Positions 13,426-21,667 of a stretch of 64,000 nt of DNA are shown here, in pieces. The position numbers and the translations under genes are program-made. Source of the stretch: CAZMHL01 sp045605445 (GTDB lineage: Bacteria > Bacillota > Clostridia > RGIG6154); the NCBI GenBank assembly GCA_045605445.1, contig JAZUPZ010000046.1:14585-78584 (forward strand), read 5' to 3'. Below the pieces are notes generated by a model, which had not been told where the DNA came from, ran no database searches, and was given only the letters and a program-made list of their open reading frames with translations. Positions within the stretch are counted from its first letter, which is position 1, and each line of letters starts with the position of its first letter.

Positions 13426-15198
13426 ATGGCAATACCAAATGAAACAATTCAGCAGATTATAGAAAAAGCTGACATTGTGGATGTAATTTCTAAATATGTT
13501 TCTCTGAAGAGAAACGGAAGCTCAACCGTGGGGCTTTGTCCTTTTCATAATGAAAAAACTCCGTCGTTTAACGTTTCTGCTTCAAAACAGCTTTACCACT
13601 GCTTCGGTTGCGGAGCGGGAGGAACCGTAATAAATTTTGTTATGCAAATGGAAAATCTCGACTTTGTGGAGTCGGTAAAATTTCTTGGTGATATGTACGG
13701 TGTCCGTGTAGAGGATTCCAATGTTTACGATGATAAAAACGCAAAAAGAAAGCAAAGGATTTTTGAGGCAAACAGAGAGGCGGCAAGGTTTTTCTATTCA
13801 AACCTTTCAAAGCCGGAGGGTAAACCCGGGCTTGATTATTTCATATCAAGAGGACTTACAAAGGAAACAATAACAAGGTTTGGACTGGGTTATGCTCCGG
13901 AAAGCTGGGATAAGCTTAAAAACCATCTTAAATCAAAAGGCTTTACAGACTATGAAATGATGGATGCGGGGCTCGTTTCAAGCAAGGACAAGCGAACCTT
14001 TGACAGGTTCAGAAACAGGGCGATGTTTCCTATTATGGATTTAAGAGGAAACGTTATAGCCTTCGGTGGCAGAGTTTTAGACGATTCCAAACCGAAATAT
14101 CTTAACACTTCGGATACCCCTGTTTTCGATAAGAGCGCAAACCTGTTTGCTCTTAATATAGTGAAAAAAAGCAACAGTAAAACAATTGTTGTTGTAGAAG
14201 GATATATGGATGTTATAACTCTTCACCAGAACGGGGTTGACACGGCGGTTGCCTCCCTTGGAACTGCGCTTACGGAAAAACACGCAAGGCTCCTTAAAAG
14301 ATATGCCGACGAGGTGGTGCTCTGTTACGACTCCGACGAGGCGGGCAGAACGGCGGCAACAAGAGCCGTTGAGATTTTTTCAAGGAACGACATAAAAACA
14401 AGAGTTATGACCTTAAGGGGCGCCAAGGACCCTGACGAATACTGTAAAAAATACGGTGTTTCGGGATTTATCAATGCAGTGAAGGCAGCAGAAACTCCGA
14501 TTTTGTATAAAATTGGCAATTTAAAGGCAAAATATGATGTAAGTATCCCCGACCAGAAAATCGAGTATATAAAAGCGGCGGCAGAGGAGCTGGCAAAGCT
14601 TCCTTCGGAGATAGAAAGAGAAATTTTTGCAAAGGAAATTGCCGCCGAGCTGGGAGTTACCTTTGAATCGGTAAATGCTCAGCTGAAACGCCGCCTTGCG
14701 GTAAACAGGAAGAAAAACGGTGAGAAGGAAATCAGACAGGTTGTGGCAGACTTGAAGCAAAGAGCCGTCGTTAACCGGGACGGAAGTGAAATTTTAAAGG
14801 AAGCCGAGAAGAAACTGCTTAACCTTATGTTTTACGACAGTGCCGTTTTCAGATATGTGAAAGAAAATTTTGATTTTTCAGAGTTTTCTTCCGAGCTTTA
14901 TAAACGAATTGCGGAAAAAACCGAAAAAGCTGCAGAAGAAAAAATTCAGCTTTCGGAAAGCGATTTGCTTATCGGGTTCGGGGAATCGGATTCGGGTGAA
15001 ATTTCGGAAATATTAAGCCGCGAAATACGAACCGATGACAAATTGTATGCAGCAAAACAAATTCTGCAGACAATAAACAATTTAAGAAAGAAAGCAGAAA
15101 TAGCACGACTTGCAAAATCGGGAGATATTGAAGCTGTGAAAAAACTGCTGAACAGGAGGATTAACAATGCCGACACAGGACAAACAGACGGTAATTAA
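13426..15198 (+). CDS. dnaG: DNA primase
   Basis: 590 residues, the usual length. The zinc-binding domain has Cys38, His41, Cys59 and Cys62 (CPFH... CFGC). The RNA polymerase/Toprim core contains VVEGYMDV (catalytic Glu) and CYDSDEAGRTAA (Asp-x-Asp). A C-terminal helical region from about residue 430 would bind the replicative helicase DnaB. The enzyme makes RNA primers at the replication fork. The ribosome site is CGGAGGAG. The last 32 bases overlap the start of rpoD, whose AGGAGG site lies within dnaG, the classic primase-sigma operon of Bacillota. Confidence 0.97.
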   Translation: MAIPNETIQQIIEKADIVDVISKYVSLKRNGSSTVGLCPFHNEKTPSFNVSASKQLYHCFGCGAGGTVINFVMQMENLDFVESVKFLGDMYGVRVEDSNVYDDKNAKRKQRIFEANREAARFFYSNLSKPEGKPGLDYFISRGLTKETITRFGLGYAPESWDKLKNHLKSKGFTDYEMMDAGLVSSKDKRTFDRFRNRAMFPIMDLRGNVIAFGGRVLDDSKPKYLNTSDTPVFDKSANLFALNIVKKSNSKTIVVVEGYMDVITLHQNGVDTAVASLGTALTEKHARLLKRYADEVVLCYDSDEAGRTAATRAVEIFSRNDIKTRVMTLRGAKDPDEYCKKYGVSGFINAVKAAETPILYKIGNLKAKYDVSIPDQKIEYIKAAAEELAKLPSEIEREIFAKEIAAELGVTFESVNAQLKRRLAVNRKKNGEKEIRQVVADLKQRAVVNRDGSEILKEAEKKLLNLMFYDSAVFRYVKENFDFSEFSSELYKRIAEKTEKAAEEKIQLSESDLLIGFGESDSGEISEILSREIRTDDKLYAAKQILQTINNLRKKAEIARLAKSGDIEAVKKLLNRRINNADTGQTDGN

Positions 15199-16252
15199 AA
15201 ACCTGCTTGATAAAGGCAAGAAAAACGGTGTTCTTTCTTATCAGGAAATAGTGGACACCCTCGAGGAAATTGAGCTCGAACCGAAACAGATTGAAAAGGT
15301 GTACGAAACCCTTGAAACTCTCGGAATTGAAATTTCCGGCGATATGGATATCGAAAGCGAGCTCAAACAAATTGAAAGTGAAATAGAAAATGAGGAAATC
15401 GACACTTCAATTCCCGAAGGAGTAAGCGTTGAGGACCACGTAAGAATGTACCTTAAGGAAATAGGTAAGGTTCCGCTCCTTTCTTCCGAGGAAGAGCTTG
15501 AAATTGCCAAAAGAATGGCAGAGGGCGATGAACTTGCAAAGCAAAGACTTTCGGAAGCAAACCTTCGTCTGGTTGTAAGTATCGCAAAAAGATATGTGGG
15601 CAGAGGAATGCTGTTTCTCGACCTTATCCAGGAGGGAAATCTGGGCCTTATAAAGGCTGTTGAAAAATTTGACTACACAAAGGGCTACAAGTTTTCAACC
15701 TATGCAACCTGGTGGATAAGACAGGCAATTACAAGAGCAATTGCCGACCAGGCAAGAACCATAAGAATTCCCGTTCATATGGTTGAAACAATCAATAAGC
15801 TTATGAGAGTTCAGAGGCAGCTTGTTCAGGAATTCGGAAGAGAACCTCAGCTTGAAGAAATCGCAAAGGGAATGGGAATGTCTGTTGACAAAGTTCGCGA
15901 AATAATGAAAGTGGCGCAGGAGCCTGTTTCTCTTGAAACTCCAATCGGTGAAGAAGAAGACAGCCATCTTGGCGACTTTATCCCCGATGACGATGCTCCA
16001 CCCCCGGCAGATGCGGCGGCGTTCATCCTTCTCAAGGAACAGCTTAAAGATGTTCTTCATACTCTTACACCAAGAGAAGAAAAGGTGCTCAAGCTCCGTT
16101 TCGGACTTGAAGACGGCAGAGCAAGAACTCTTGAAGAAGTAGGTAAAGAATTTAACGTTACCCGTGAAAGAATCAGACAGATTGAAGCAAAAGCTTTAAG
16201 AAAACTGAGACACCCTTCAAGAAGCAAAAAACTTAAAGATTTTATTGACTGA
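15167..16252 (+). CDS. rpoD: Housekeeping RNA polymerase sigma factor (SigA/RpoD)
   Basis: 361 residues. A short region 1.1 (about 1-65) and acidic linker precede region 1.2 (VRMYLKEIGKVPLLS), region 2 (ANLRLVVSIAKRY, LDLIQEGNLGL, KFSTYATWWIRQA), region 3 and region 4 with its helix-turn-helix (TLEEVGKEFNVTRERIRQIE). It directs RNA polymerase to TTGACA/TATAAT promoters, matching the many such promoters in this window. The start ATG is seven bases after AGGAGG inside dnaG, in a different frame. Confidence 0.97.
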   Translation: MPTQDKQTVIKNLLDKGKKNGVLSYQEIVDTLEEIELEPKQIEKVYETLETLGIEISGDMDIESELKQIESEIENEEIDTSIPEGVSVEDHVRMYLKEIGKVPLLSSEEELEIAKRMAEGDELAKQRLSEANLRLVVSIAKRYVGRGMLFLDLIQEGNLGLIKAVEKFDYTKGYKFSTYATWWIRQAITRAIADQARTIRIPVHMVETINKLMRVQRQLVQEFGREPQLEEIAKGMGMSVDKVREIMKVAQEPVSLETPIGEEEDSHLGDFIPDDDAPPPADAAAFILLKEQLKDVLHTLTPREEKVLKLRFGLEDGRARTLEEVGKEFNVTRERIRQIEAKALRKLRHPSRSKKLKDFID

Positions 16253-16263
16253 TAGGAGAAAAA

Positions 16264-17460
16264 ATGCAAAATATTTGTTTTAAGCCGGCAGACATTCTGC
16301 TTCCGGCAAATGAAAATCACGAAAAGTGGAGCGTGGTAGCCTGCGACCAGTACACCTCCCAGCCGAAATACTGGGAAAGCGTTGAAAAAACAGTAGGCAA
16401 AAGTAAATCAACATTAAGACTTGTTTTCCCCGAAATTTACCTTAATAATGATGATGAAAAACGAATTGAAAATATAAATGCCTGTATGAAGGAATACCTT
16501 GAAGGCGGAGTTTTCAAAGAGTATAAAAATGCGCTTGTTTATCTTGAAAGAACCACAGGGGAAAATAAAACAAGATGCGGAATAGTAGGAATGGTTGACC
16601 TTGATTCTTATGAATATAAAAGCGGAACAAATGCAAAAATCCGCGCAACCGAGGGAACGGTTATAGAAAGAATTCCGCCAAGAGTTAAAATAAGGGAAAA
16701 TGCGGCCCTTGAGCTTCCTCATATAATGCTTTTGTTCGATGATAAGACCAACAGTGTAATGAAAAGCGTTAAAAAAGGCGAACCCCTTTACGATTTTGAT
16801 CTTATGGAAAATGGCGGTCACCTGACAGGAAGCTTAATTGAAAATACCGGTGAGGTTCTTCAGAAGCTTTCAGAGCTTGATGAAATCAAAGAAATGCTCT
16901 TTGCGGTGGGTGACGGAAATCATTCCCTTGCAACAGCAAAAACCTGCTGGGAAAATATCAAGGCATCAGGCGAATACAGAGAAGACCACCCTGCCCGCTA
17001 TGCTCTTGTTGAAATTGTTAATATTCACGATGAAGCGCTCATTTTCGAACCTATTCACAGAATCATAACAAAAACCGATAACAAAAAGCTGGTAAAAGCC
17101 CTTTACGATAATTTTGAAATTTCTGAAACCGAGGGTCAGAAAATAACAATGGTGCTCAAAGGTGAAAAGAAAGATCTATACATAAAGAATCCAACAACAG
17201 AGCTTGCCGTAGGAACCCTTCAGGGCTTTCTCGACAAATACCTTGCGGAAAACAAAGGCGAAATCGATTATATTCACGGGGAAGATGTAGTATTAGACCT
17301 TTCCGCCGAGAAAAATACAATAGGCTTCCTTCTTCCTGCAATCAACAAGTCCGATTTCTTCGCAGGAATCGAAAAAGACGGTTCTCTTCCAAGGAAAACC
17401 TTCTCTATGGGAGAGGCATTTGAGAAGAGGTATTACTTCGAAGCAAGAAAGATAAAATAA
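16264..17460 (+). CDS. DUF1015-family protein
   Basis: 398 residues, full length for the family. It begins FKPADILLPANENHEKWSVV and contains the conserved ACDQYTSQPKYW, IERIPPRVKIRE and FAVGDGNHSLATAK segments of DUF1015. The family's activity is not established; the GDGNHS segment and length suggest an enzyme, possibly of the kinase-related folds, but I cannot assign a reaction. It follows rpoD after 11 bases with its own GGAG site, so it is probably co-transcribed with dnaG-rpoD. A hairpin follows the stop. Confidence 0.85.
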   Translation: MQNICFKPADILLPANENHEKWSVVACDQYTSQPKYWESVEKTVGKSKSTLRLVFPEIYLNNDDEKRIENINACMKEYLEGGVFKEYKNALVYLERTTGENKTRCGIVGMVDLDSYEYKSGTNAKIRATEGTVIERIPPRVKIRENAALELPHIMLLFDDKTNSVMKSVKKGEPLYDFDLMENGGHLTGSLIENTGEVLQKLSELDEIKEMLFAVGDGNHSLATAKTCWENIKASGEYREDHPARYALVEIVNIHDEALIFEPIHRIITKTDNKKLVKALYDNFEISETEGQKITMVLKGEKKDLYIKNPTTELAVGTLQGFLDKYLAENKGEIDYIHGEDVVLDLSAEKNTIGFLLPAINKSDFFAGIEKDGSLPRKTFSMGEAFEKRYYFEARKIK

Positions 17461-17465
17461 AATTT

Positions 17466-17510
17466 AACCTCCTGAACCGACTTTTGTGCCGTGTAAGGAG
17501 GTTTAGTTTT
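17466..17510 (+). terminator. Probable terminator after the DUF1015 gene
   Basis: AACCTCCT pairs with AGGAGGTT around a 22-base loop and is followed by TAGTTTT. The loop can form a weak inner stem. The long loop makes it less certain than the other terminators. Confidence 0.55.
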
Positions 17511-17550
17511 AAAAAATCTTGTGAAAATATAATCAGTAAGGGATGATAAT

Positions 17551-18108
17551 ATGAAAAACGAAAAACTAAAAAAAATACTTCTTGCCGCAATGTTTATGGG
17601 GCTTGGGCTTGTGCTTCCGTTTGTAACCGGGCAAATAAAACAAATAGGAAATATGCTTCTTCCGATGCATATCCCCGTTATGCTCTGCGGACTTATTCTC
17701 GGCTGGCAATACGGCGCCTTGGTAGGTTTTGTTATGCCGCTTCTGCGCTCTCTCCTTTTCGGTATGCCTCATATGTATCCAAATGCGGTTGCAATGGCAT
17801 TTGAGCTTGCAACCTATGGCGGCGTATGCGGATTTTTATATCTTAAGGCAAAATGGCAGTGCACGAAAACACTGTATATTTCAATGATAATTGCAATGCT
17901 TTCGGGAAGAGTAGTCTGGGGAATAGTGGAAACAGTGCTCCTCGGCTTTGGCGGATTTACGGTTAAAATGTTTATTGCCGGTGCCTTTTTGAATTCAGTC
18001 CCCGGAATAATCCTTCAGCTTTTCCTTATCCCGGCAATAATGGTTGCCCTTAAAAAAGCAAAGCTCGTTCCGCTGGTTAAAGTAAAGGATAAAAGCGTGA
18101 AAGAATAA
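17551..18108 (+). CDS. ECF transporter substrate-binding (S) component
   Basis: 185 residues with six hydrophobic segments and a basic tail. MHIPVMLCGLILGWQYG followed by GFVMPLLRSLLFG is typical of energy-coupling-factor S proteins, which capture a vitamin or small precursor and dock on a shared EcfT-A-A' module. No EcfA/T genes are present, so it would use a module encoded elsewhere (group II). The specificity is not clear; pantothenate or queuosine-precursor carriers are nearest in appearance, a guess. It starts at the ATG after GGGATGA. No known riboswitch is seen in its 90-base leader. Confidence 0.85.
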   Translation: MKNEKLKKILLAAMFMGLGLVLPFVTGQIKQIGNMLLPMHIPVMLCGLILGWQYGALVGFVMPLLRSLLFGMPHMYPNAVAMAFELATYGGVCGFLYLKAKWQCTKTLYISMIIAMLSGRVVWGIVETVLLGFGGFTVKMFIAGAFLNSVPGIILQLFLIPAIMVALKKAKLVPLVKVKDKSVKE

Positions 18109-18109
18109 A

Positions 18110-18267
18110 GTGAAACATCAGGCAACGCTCGATGTGAAATAATTCCCTGCAGAAATTGTGAAATAAAATAAATCTTTTATCACACGCCGCAGGCGTATTT
18201 CACATTGCGAAGCAATATTTCATGCCCGAAGGGCATTTCACAAATCCTGAAAGGATTTATTTCATTG
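18110..18267. repeat. Array of short hairpins joined by ATTTCAC/T linkers
   Basis: Consecutive mini-palindromes CGCC-gca-GGCG (18185), TTGC-gaa-GCAA (18205), GCCC-gaa-GGGC (18224) and AAATCCT-ga-AAGGATTT (18242) are separated by nearly constant ATTTCAC or ATTTCAT linkers. Each stem has a different sequence but keeps perfect pairing. It lies between the ECF gene and the terminator of tmRNA and has no coding potential. Confidence 0.75.
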
Positions 18268-18300
18268 AAAAAACGACTTGTTTTGGCAAGTCGTTTTTTC
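18268..18300. terminator. Bidirectional terminator of ssrA
   Basis: AAAAAACGACTTG / CAAGTCGTTTTTT with a six-base loop, directly abutting the tmRNA 3' end. A-rich and T-rich arms serve both strands. Confidence 0.85.
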
Positions 18301-18647
18301 TGGTGGAGGCGAGGAGAATCGAACTCCTGTCCGAAAATATGTCCGATAATGTTTCTACAGGTTTAGTTTATGGTTAAGAATTCCCCTCAGAAAAGCTCCA
18401 TAAACAAAGCTTTAAATCGGGTAGTCTGATTATTCATGGTATGCTCAAGACATTGCATACGCACGTTCACCGTGAAGTTGACGCCCTGCGCTATGCCACG
18501 GTATCACAGGCAGGACGACTGCCTTAGTTAGGCAGCGTAAGCTAAATTTTCGTTAGCGTTTAAATTTAATTGCGATTTTTAAGGTTGTCTCGCCACAACC
18601 ACCTGCTTCATTACCTTCTTTATCCCCGTCGAAACCTTTACGCCCCC
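18301..18647 (-). ncRNA. ssrA: Transfer-messenger RNA (tmRNA)
   Basis: In the minus sense the gene starts GGGGGCG followed by TAAAGGTTTCGACGGGG and ends with GTTCGATTCTCC, then CGCCTCC and an encoded ACCA. GGGGGCG pairs with CGCCTCC as the acceptor stem, and GTTCGAT is the T-loop. The tag frame at 18557-18528 reads GCT AAC GAA AAT TTA GCT TAC GCT GCC TAA, giving the proteolysis tag ANENLAYAA. The length, about 347 nt, is normal. tmRNA with SmpB rescues stalled ribosomes and tags the unfinished protein; smpB lies just upstream on the same strand. Confidence 0.95.
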
Positions 18648-18654
18648 ATGTTTA

Positions 18655-18700
18655 TAACAGATAAGCGTTAAGAGATAATAGATAAGAGTGAATGTTCAAA
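18655..18700. repeat. TAAT/AGATAA-rich palindromic element fragment
   Basis: ATAACAGATAAGCGTTAAG and AGATAATAGATAAGAG lie between ssrA and smpB. They share the ATAATAGATAA words with the elements at 23450-23560, 30772-30806 and 49500-49605. A CTCCGCTTGGTGGAG hairpin follows at 18701-18715. Confidence 0.5.
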
Positions 18701-18754
18701 CTCCGCTTGGTGGAGTTTGTTAATTCTATCATATTAGTTTGCCGGTTGTCAATG

Positions 18755-19210
18755 TTAATATTTTCCGCGAACGGCTCTTTCAATGTCTCGCTGAGCAGAT
18801 TTCTTTGCGGCATCGTCACGTTTATCGTAAAGCTTTTTACCCTTTGCAAGGGCAATTTCAAGCTTGGCTCTTGAGCCTTTTAAATAAAGGGTTGTGGGAA
18901 CAATTGAGCAACCGTCCTGGGAAACTGCACCGAAAAGCTTGTCAATTTCCCTTCTGTGAAGAAGGAGCTTTCTCACTCTCATAGGGTCCTTGTTGAAAAT
19001 GTTTCCCTTTTCGTAAGGACTGATGTGCATCCCCATAACAAAGGCTTCCCCGTTTCTTATGTTTACCCAGCTGTCTTTAAGGTTAACTTTTCCCTGGCGG
19101 ATTGATTTTATTTCGGTTCCGAAAAGCTCAATGCCTGCTTCGAATTTTTCGTTTATAAAATAATCGTGATATGCTTTTTTATTGTTTGCTATCGTTTTTA
19201 TCTGTTCCAT
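18755..19210 (-). CDS. smpB: SsrA-binding protein SmpB
   Basis: 151 residues, normal length. It shows the conserved N-terminus (NKKAYHDYFINEKFEAGIELFGTEIKSIRQG), the central NPEN-like strand region and the C-terminal basic tail (LAKGKKLYDKRDDAAKK then RDIERAV). SmpB binds tmRNA and positions it in the ribosome A site. It lies directly upstream of ssrA on the same strand. Its start overlaps the upstream TVP38 gene by 32 bases, so the two are co-expressed. Confidence 0.97.
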   Translation of the reverse strand: MEQIKTIANNKKAYHDYFINEKFEAGIELFGTEIKSIRQGKVNLKDSWVNIRNGEAFVMGMHISPYEKGNIFNKDPMRVRKLLLHRREIDKLFGAVSQDGCSIVPTTLYLKGSRAKLEIALAKGKKLYDKRDDAAKKSAQRDIERAVRGKY

Positions 19211-19874
19211 TTTTCTTATCCTTTTTAAAGAATTTGTTGTAGATTATTGCGCCGATAATGCCGAAAACGGCAAGGCATACGTAAATTATAACAGCTCCCC
19301 TGGTATCCCCCGCGGTTAGACGGGCACCTGCAATGGTTGAAGAGAGCACCGAAGGAATTCTTGCGGTAAGGGAAATTATCATAAACTCTTTAAGACCGAT
19401 TCTTGTTATAGGCATAAAATATGTAAGAAGGTCTTTAGGAGTTGCCGGAATAAAGTACAATATAAAGGTTATTCGCTTTACCTTGCGGGAATCCTTCAAA
19501 AAAGAGAATCTTTTTATAAATTTTTTATCAAGAATCAGGTCAAGAAGGTGATGACCCCAAACGCTTACAGCCTTGAAAATAAGAAACTGTCCGCAGAAAA
19601 GACCTGCCATGCATATTATAAATCCGCCTATTCCTCCGTAAAGAAGTCCTGAAGCAAATTCAATAACCTCTCCGGGAATGAAAGCAACAATAACCTGGAA
19701 AACCTGAATAAGAAACAAAAGAACAATGCCCAGTGCGCCGTAGCCTTCAACGGTTTGCGCCAGGGTATCAACGCTTTTGAAATCTCTGAAAAGAGGATAT
19801 ATCAATAAGCTGAGAAGAACCATTACTGCGAGGAAAATTACAAAGGATATGGTTTTAATGTCTCTTTTTTTCAT
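19179..19874 (-). CDS. TVP38/TMEM64 (DedA-like, SNARE-associated) membrane protein
   Basis: 231 residues with about six hydrophobic segments. The conserved core VVAFIPGEVIEFASGLLYGGIGGF (about 62-85; the family's F/IPGE-x4-G motif) and the second half-repeat FILYFIPATPKDLLTYFMPIT identify the DedA/VTT family, whose bacterial members take part in lipid scrambling and envelope homeostasis. The C-terminal tail is strongly charged (KFFKKDKKNGTDK). It is the first gene of a leftward unit with smpB and probably ssrA. Confidence 0.88.
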   Translation of the reverse strand: MKKRDIKTISFVIFLAVMVLLSLLIYPLFRDFKSVDTLAQTVEGYGALGIVLLFLIQVFQVIVAFIPGEVIEFASGLLYGGIGGFIICMAGLFCGQFLIFKAVSVWGHHLLDLILDKKFIKRFSFLKDSRKVKRITFILYFIPATPKDLLTYFMPITRIGLKEFMIISLTARIPSVLSSTIAGARLTAGDTRGAVIIYVCLAVFGIIGAIIYNKFFKKDKKNGTDKNDSKQ

Positions 19875-19987
19875 TTGTATCTCCGTTTAAAGTTTATTTC
19901 CGTTGTTCTTTCATTATATACAATAATTGCAATCTTGTCAAAAATAATATATAATAACGGTAAAAGTATTATGTAAGAGGTGACGTT

Positions 19988-20653
19988 GTGATAAAGTTAA
20001 ACAATGAATGGGACGTTCTGCTCAAAGAAGAATTTTCAAAGGACTATTACCTTAAGCTTCGGGAATTTCTCAAGGAAGAATATGCCACAAAGAAAATTTA
20101 TCCCGATATGCATAATATCTTCAATGCGCTGAAATATACCTCATACAGCGATGTTAAAGCTGTTATTTTAGGTCAGGACCCGTACCATGGCGAAGGTCAG
20201 GCACACGGTTTGTGTTTTTCTGTTTTAAAAGGGGTTGTTCCTCCGCCGTCTCTTAAAAATATCTATAAGGAAATTAAAAGCGACATAGGAATAGATCAAC
20301 CTTCTCACGGTGAGCTTACCGCTTGGGCAAAACAGGGAGTACTTCTTTTAAACGCAACTTTAACGGTAAGAGAAGCCTCGCCAAACAGCCACAAAGGCAA
20401 AGGCTGGGAGATTTTTACAGATAAAATCATCGAGCTTTTGAACGAGCGTGAAAAACCAATGGTTTTCCTCCTCTGGGGAGCAAACGCCCGAGCAAAGAAA
20501 GATCTTATAACCAACCCGGCTCACAAAATCCTTGAAGCGGCACATCCGAGCCCGCTTTCTGCATTCAACGGATTTTTCGGATGCCGTCACTTTTCGGAAA
20601 CCAACAGATTTTTAACTCAAAATAACATTGAGCCTGTTAACTGGCAGCTTTAA
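19988..20653 (+). CDS. ung: Uracil-DNA glycosylase
   Basis: 221 residues, family 1 UDG. The catalytic water-activating motif is GQDPYHG (Asp of QDPYH), the uracil-binding Phe is in LCFSV, Asn is in LLLNATLTV, and the leucine loop with catalytic His is HPSPLSA. It removes uracil from DNA to start base excision repair. The start is GTG at 19988 after GAGGTGA. The 3' end overlaps by 17 bases the convergent ydcZ-like gene on the other strand, leaving no space for a normal terminator. Confidence 0.96.
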   Translation: MIKLNNEWDVLLKEEFSKDYYLKLREFLKEEYATKKIYPDMHNIFNALKYTSYSDVKAVILGQDPYHGEGQAHGLCFSVLKGVVPPPSLKNIYKEIKSDIGIDQPSHGELTAWAKQGVLLLNATLTVREASPNSHKGKGWEIFTDKIIELLNEREKPMVFLLWGANARAKKDLITNPAHKILEAAHPSPLSAFNGFFGCRHFSETNRFLTQNNIEPVNWQL

Positions 20654-21068
20654 AGGTAAAAACGCCTGCAATCATAAGGCAAATCCCCAAAAGGTGTTGC
20701 CAGGCAAAAGGGAGCTTCTCGGTTCCGAACAGTCCGAAAGCTTCAATTGCTGCCGATGTAAACAGCTGAGCAATGAGAATCGCCGAGGTTGCGACCGTCG
20801 GATTAAGATGCTTTATTCCCGTAATTACGCTTAATGTTATCACGAGACCTATTATTCCGCCCGTAAGATAGAGCTTGTTAACCTGTGAAACGGCTTTAAT
20901 ATCTCCGTTGCCGAAGGCAAGCATTGCAATCAGTGAAAGAACAAATGCTGTGCCCTGTACGAATGCGTTGGACTCCAAAAGCCCTATGCTTTCATTCAAC
21001 CTGGTATTGAAAACGCCTTGCACACTCATGGCAGCACCGGCAATCACCGAAAATATAAAACCAATCAC
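20637..21068 (-). CDS. YdcZ/DUF606 family DMT-type membrane protein
   Basis: 143 residues from the GTG at 21068, which follows AGGTGA by seven bases; an upstream in-frame extension to 21173 crosses the promoter region and is rejected. Five hydrophobic helices with SVIAGAAMSVQGVFNTRL at the N-terminus (family signature) and a final GICLMIAGVF match DUF606 proteins, half-sized drug/metabolite-type transporters that work as dimers or pairs. No partner copy is present. The substrate is unknown. It converges on ung with overlapping 3' ends. Confidence 0.85.
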   Translation of the reverse strand: MIGFIFSVIAGAAMSVQGVFNTRLNESIGLLESNAFVQGTAFVLSLIAMLAFGNGDIKAVSQVNKLYLTGGIIGLVITLSVITGIKHLNPTVATSAILIAQLFTSAAIEAFGLFGTEKLPFAWQHLLGICLMIAGVFTFKAAS

Positions 21069-21209
21069 AAAATCACCTCGCAAAGTATTCTTACCGTCTT
21101 TTTGAAAAATAATACAGAAAAATTTTACATAAAAAAATACACTATAATGTGTGGTATAAAACTTTTTCAACACAACATATATTAAACCCTCAAAAAATGC
21201 AGAAAACCC

Positions 21210-21238
21210 TTGACAAATAAGGGTTTTTGTGATATCAT
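21210..21238 (+). promoter_or_regulatory. Sigma-A promoter for rplU-rpmA
   Basis: Perfect TTGACA (21210-21215), 17-base spacer ending in TTGTGA, then TATCAT (21233-21238). Confidence 0.85.
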
Positions 21239-21244
21239 TTTATG

Positions 21245-21323
21245 GTAACCGCATGGGCTTGGGCTTACAAATCCTTTAATGGTGCCTTATGTCAGCGAGT
21301 CTAAAATTAGGAGGTGCACCGTT
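21245..21323 (+). promoter_or_regulatory. Candidate L21 ribosomal protein leader
   Basis: About 79 nt of leader between the promoter and rplU. It contains GGGCTTGGGC and TGGTGCC segments that can pair, and the AGGAGGTG ribosome site is followed by CACC, which could fold back on it (GGTGCACC). Bacillota commonly carry an autoregulatory L21 leader at this position. The match is by position and pairing potential only; a covariance-model search would decide. Confidence 0.4.
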
Positions 21324-21626
21324 ATGTACGCTATTATCGTAACCGGTGGAAAACAGTACAAAGTTGCTGAAGGCGATGTTCTTTTTATCGAAAAGAAAGA
21401 TGTTGCTGAAGGCGAAGCAGTTAAATTTGACGAAGTTCTTGCTGTTTCTAACGAAGGCGGACTTACAGTAAATCCGCAGGGTGCTTCTGTTGATGCAACA
21501 GTTGTAGCTCACGGTAAGGATAAGAAGATCATTGTTTATAAGTACAAACCTAAAAAAGGTTATCACAAAAAACAGGGTCACAGACAGCCTTACACAAAGG
21601 TTAAAATTGAAAAAATCAATCTTTAA
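21324..21626 (+). CDS. rplU: 50S ribosomal protein L21
   Basis: 100 residues. Start at the ATG 21324, eight bases after AGGAGGTG; the in-frame upstream codons from 21279 are leader. MYAIIVTGGKQYKV at the start and KPKKGYHKKQGHRQPYTKV near the end are diagnostic of L21, a 23S rRNA-binding large-subunit protein. It is followed after 41 bases by rpmA. The Prp protease gene that usually sits between them in many Bacillota is missing. Confidence 0.97.
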   Translation: MYAIIVTGGKQYKVAEGDVLFIEKKDVAEGEAVKFDEVLAVSNEGGLTVNPQGASVDATVVAHGKDKKIIVYKYKPKKGYHKKQGHRQPYTKVKIEKINL

Positions 21627-21667
21627 TTCTAAATTAAAACGTTGCATATAATTGGAGGTGCAAATAA

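Noticed and set aside
17461..17550. Riboswitch for the ECF transporter at 17551
   Set aside because: Only one simple hairpin with a T-rich tail after the preceding gene is visible; no conserved aptamer motif for thiamine, folate, preQ1 or FMN.
18110..18300. CRISPR array
   Set aside because: Linkers are 6-7 bases, stems are palindromes that differ from unit to unit, and no cas genes are near.
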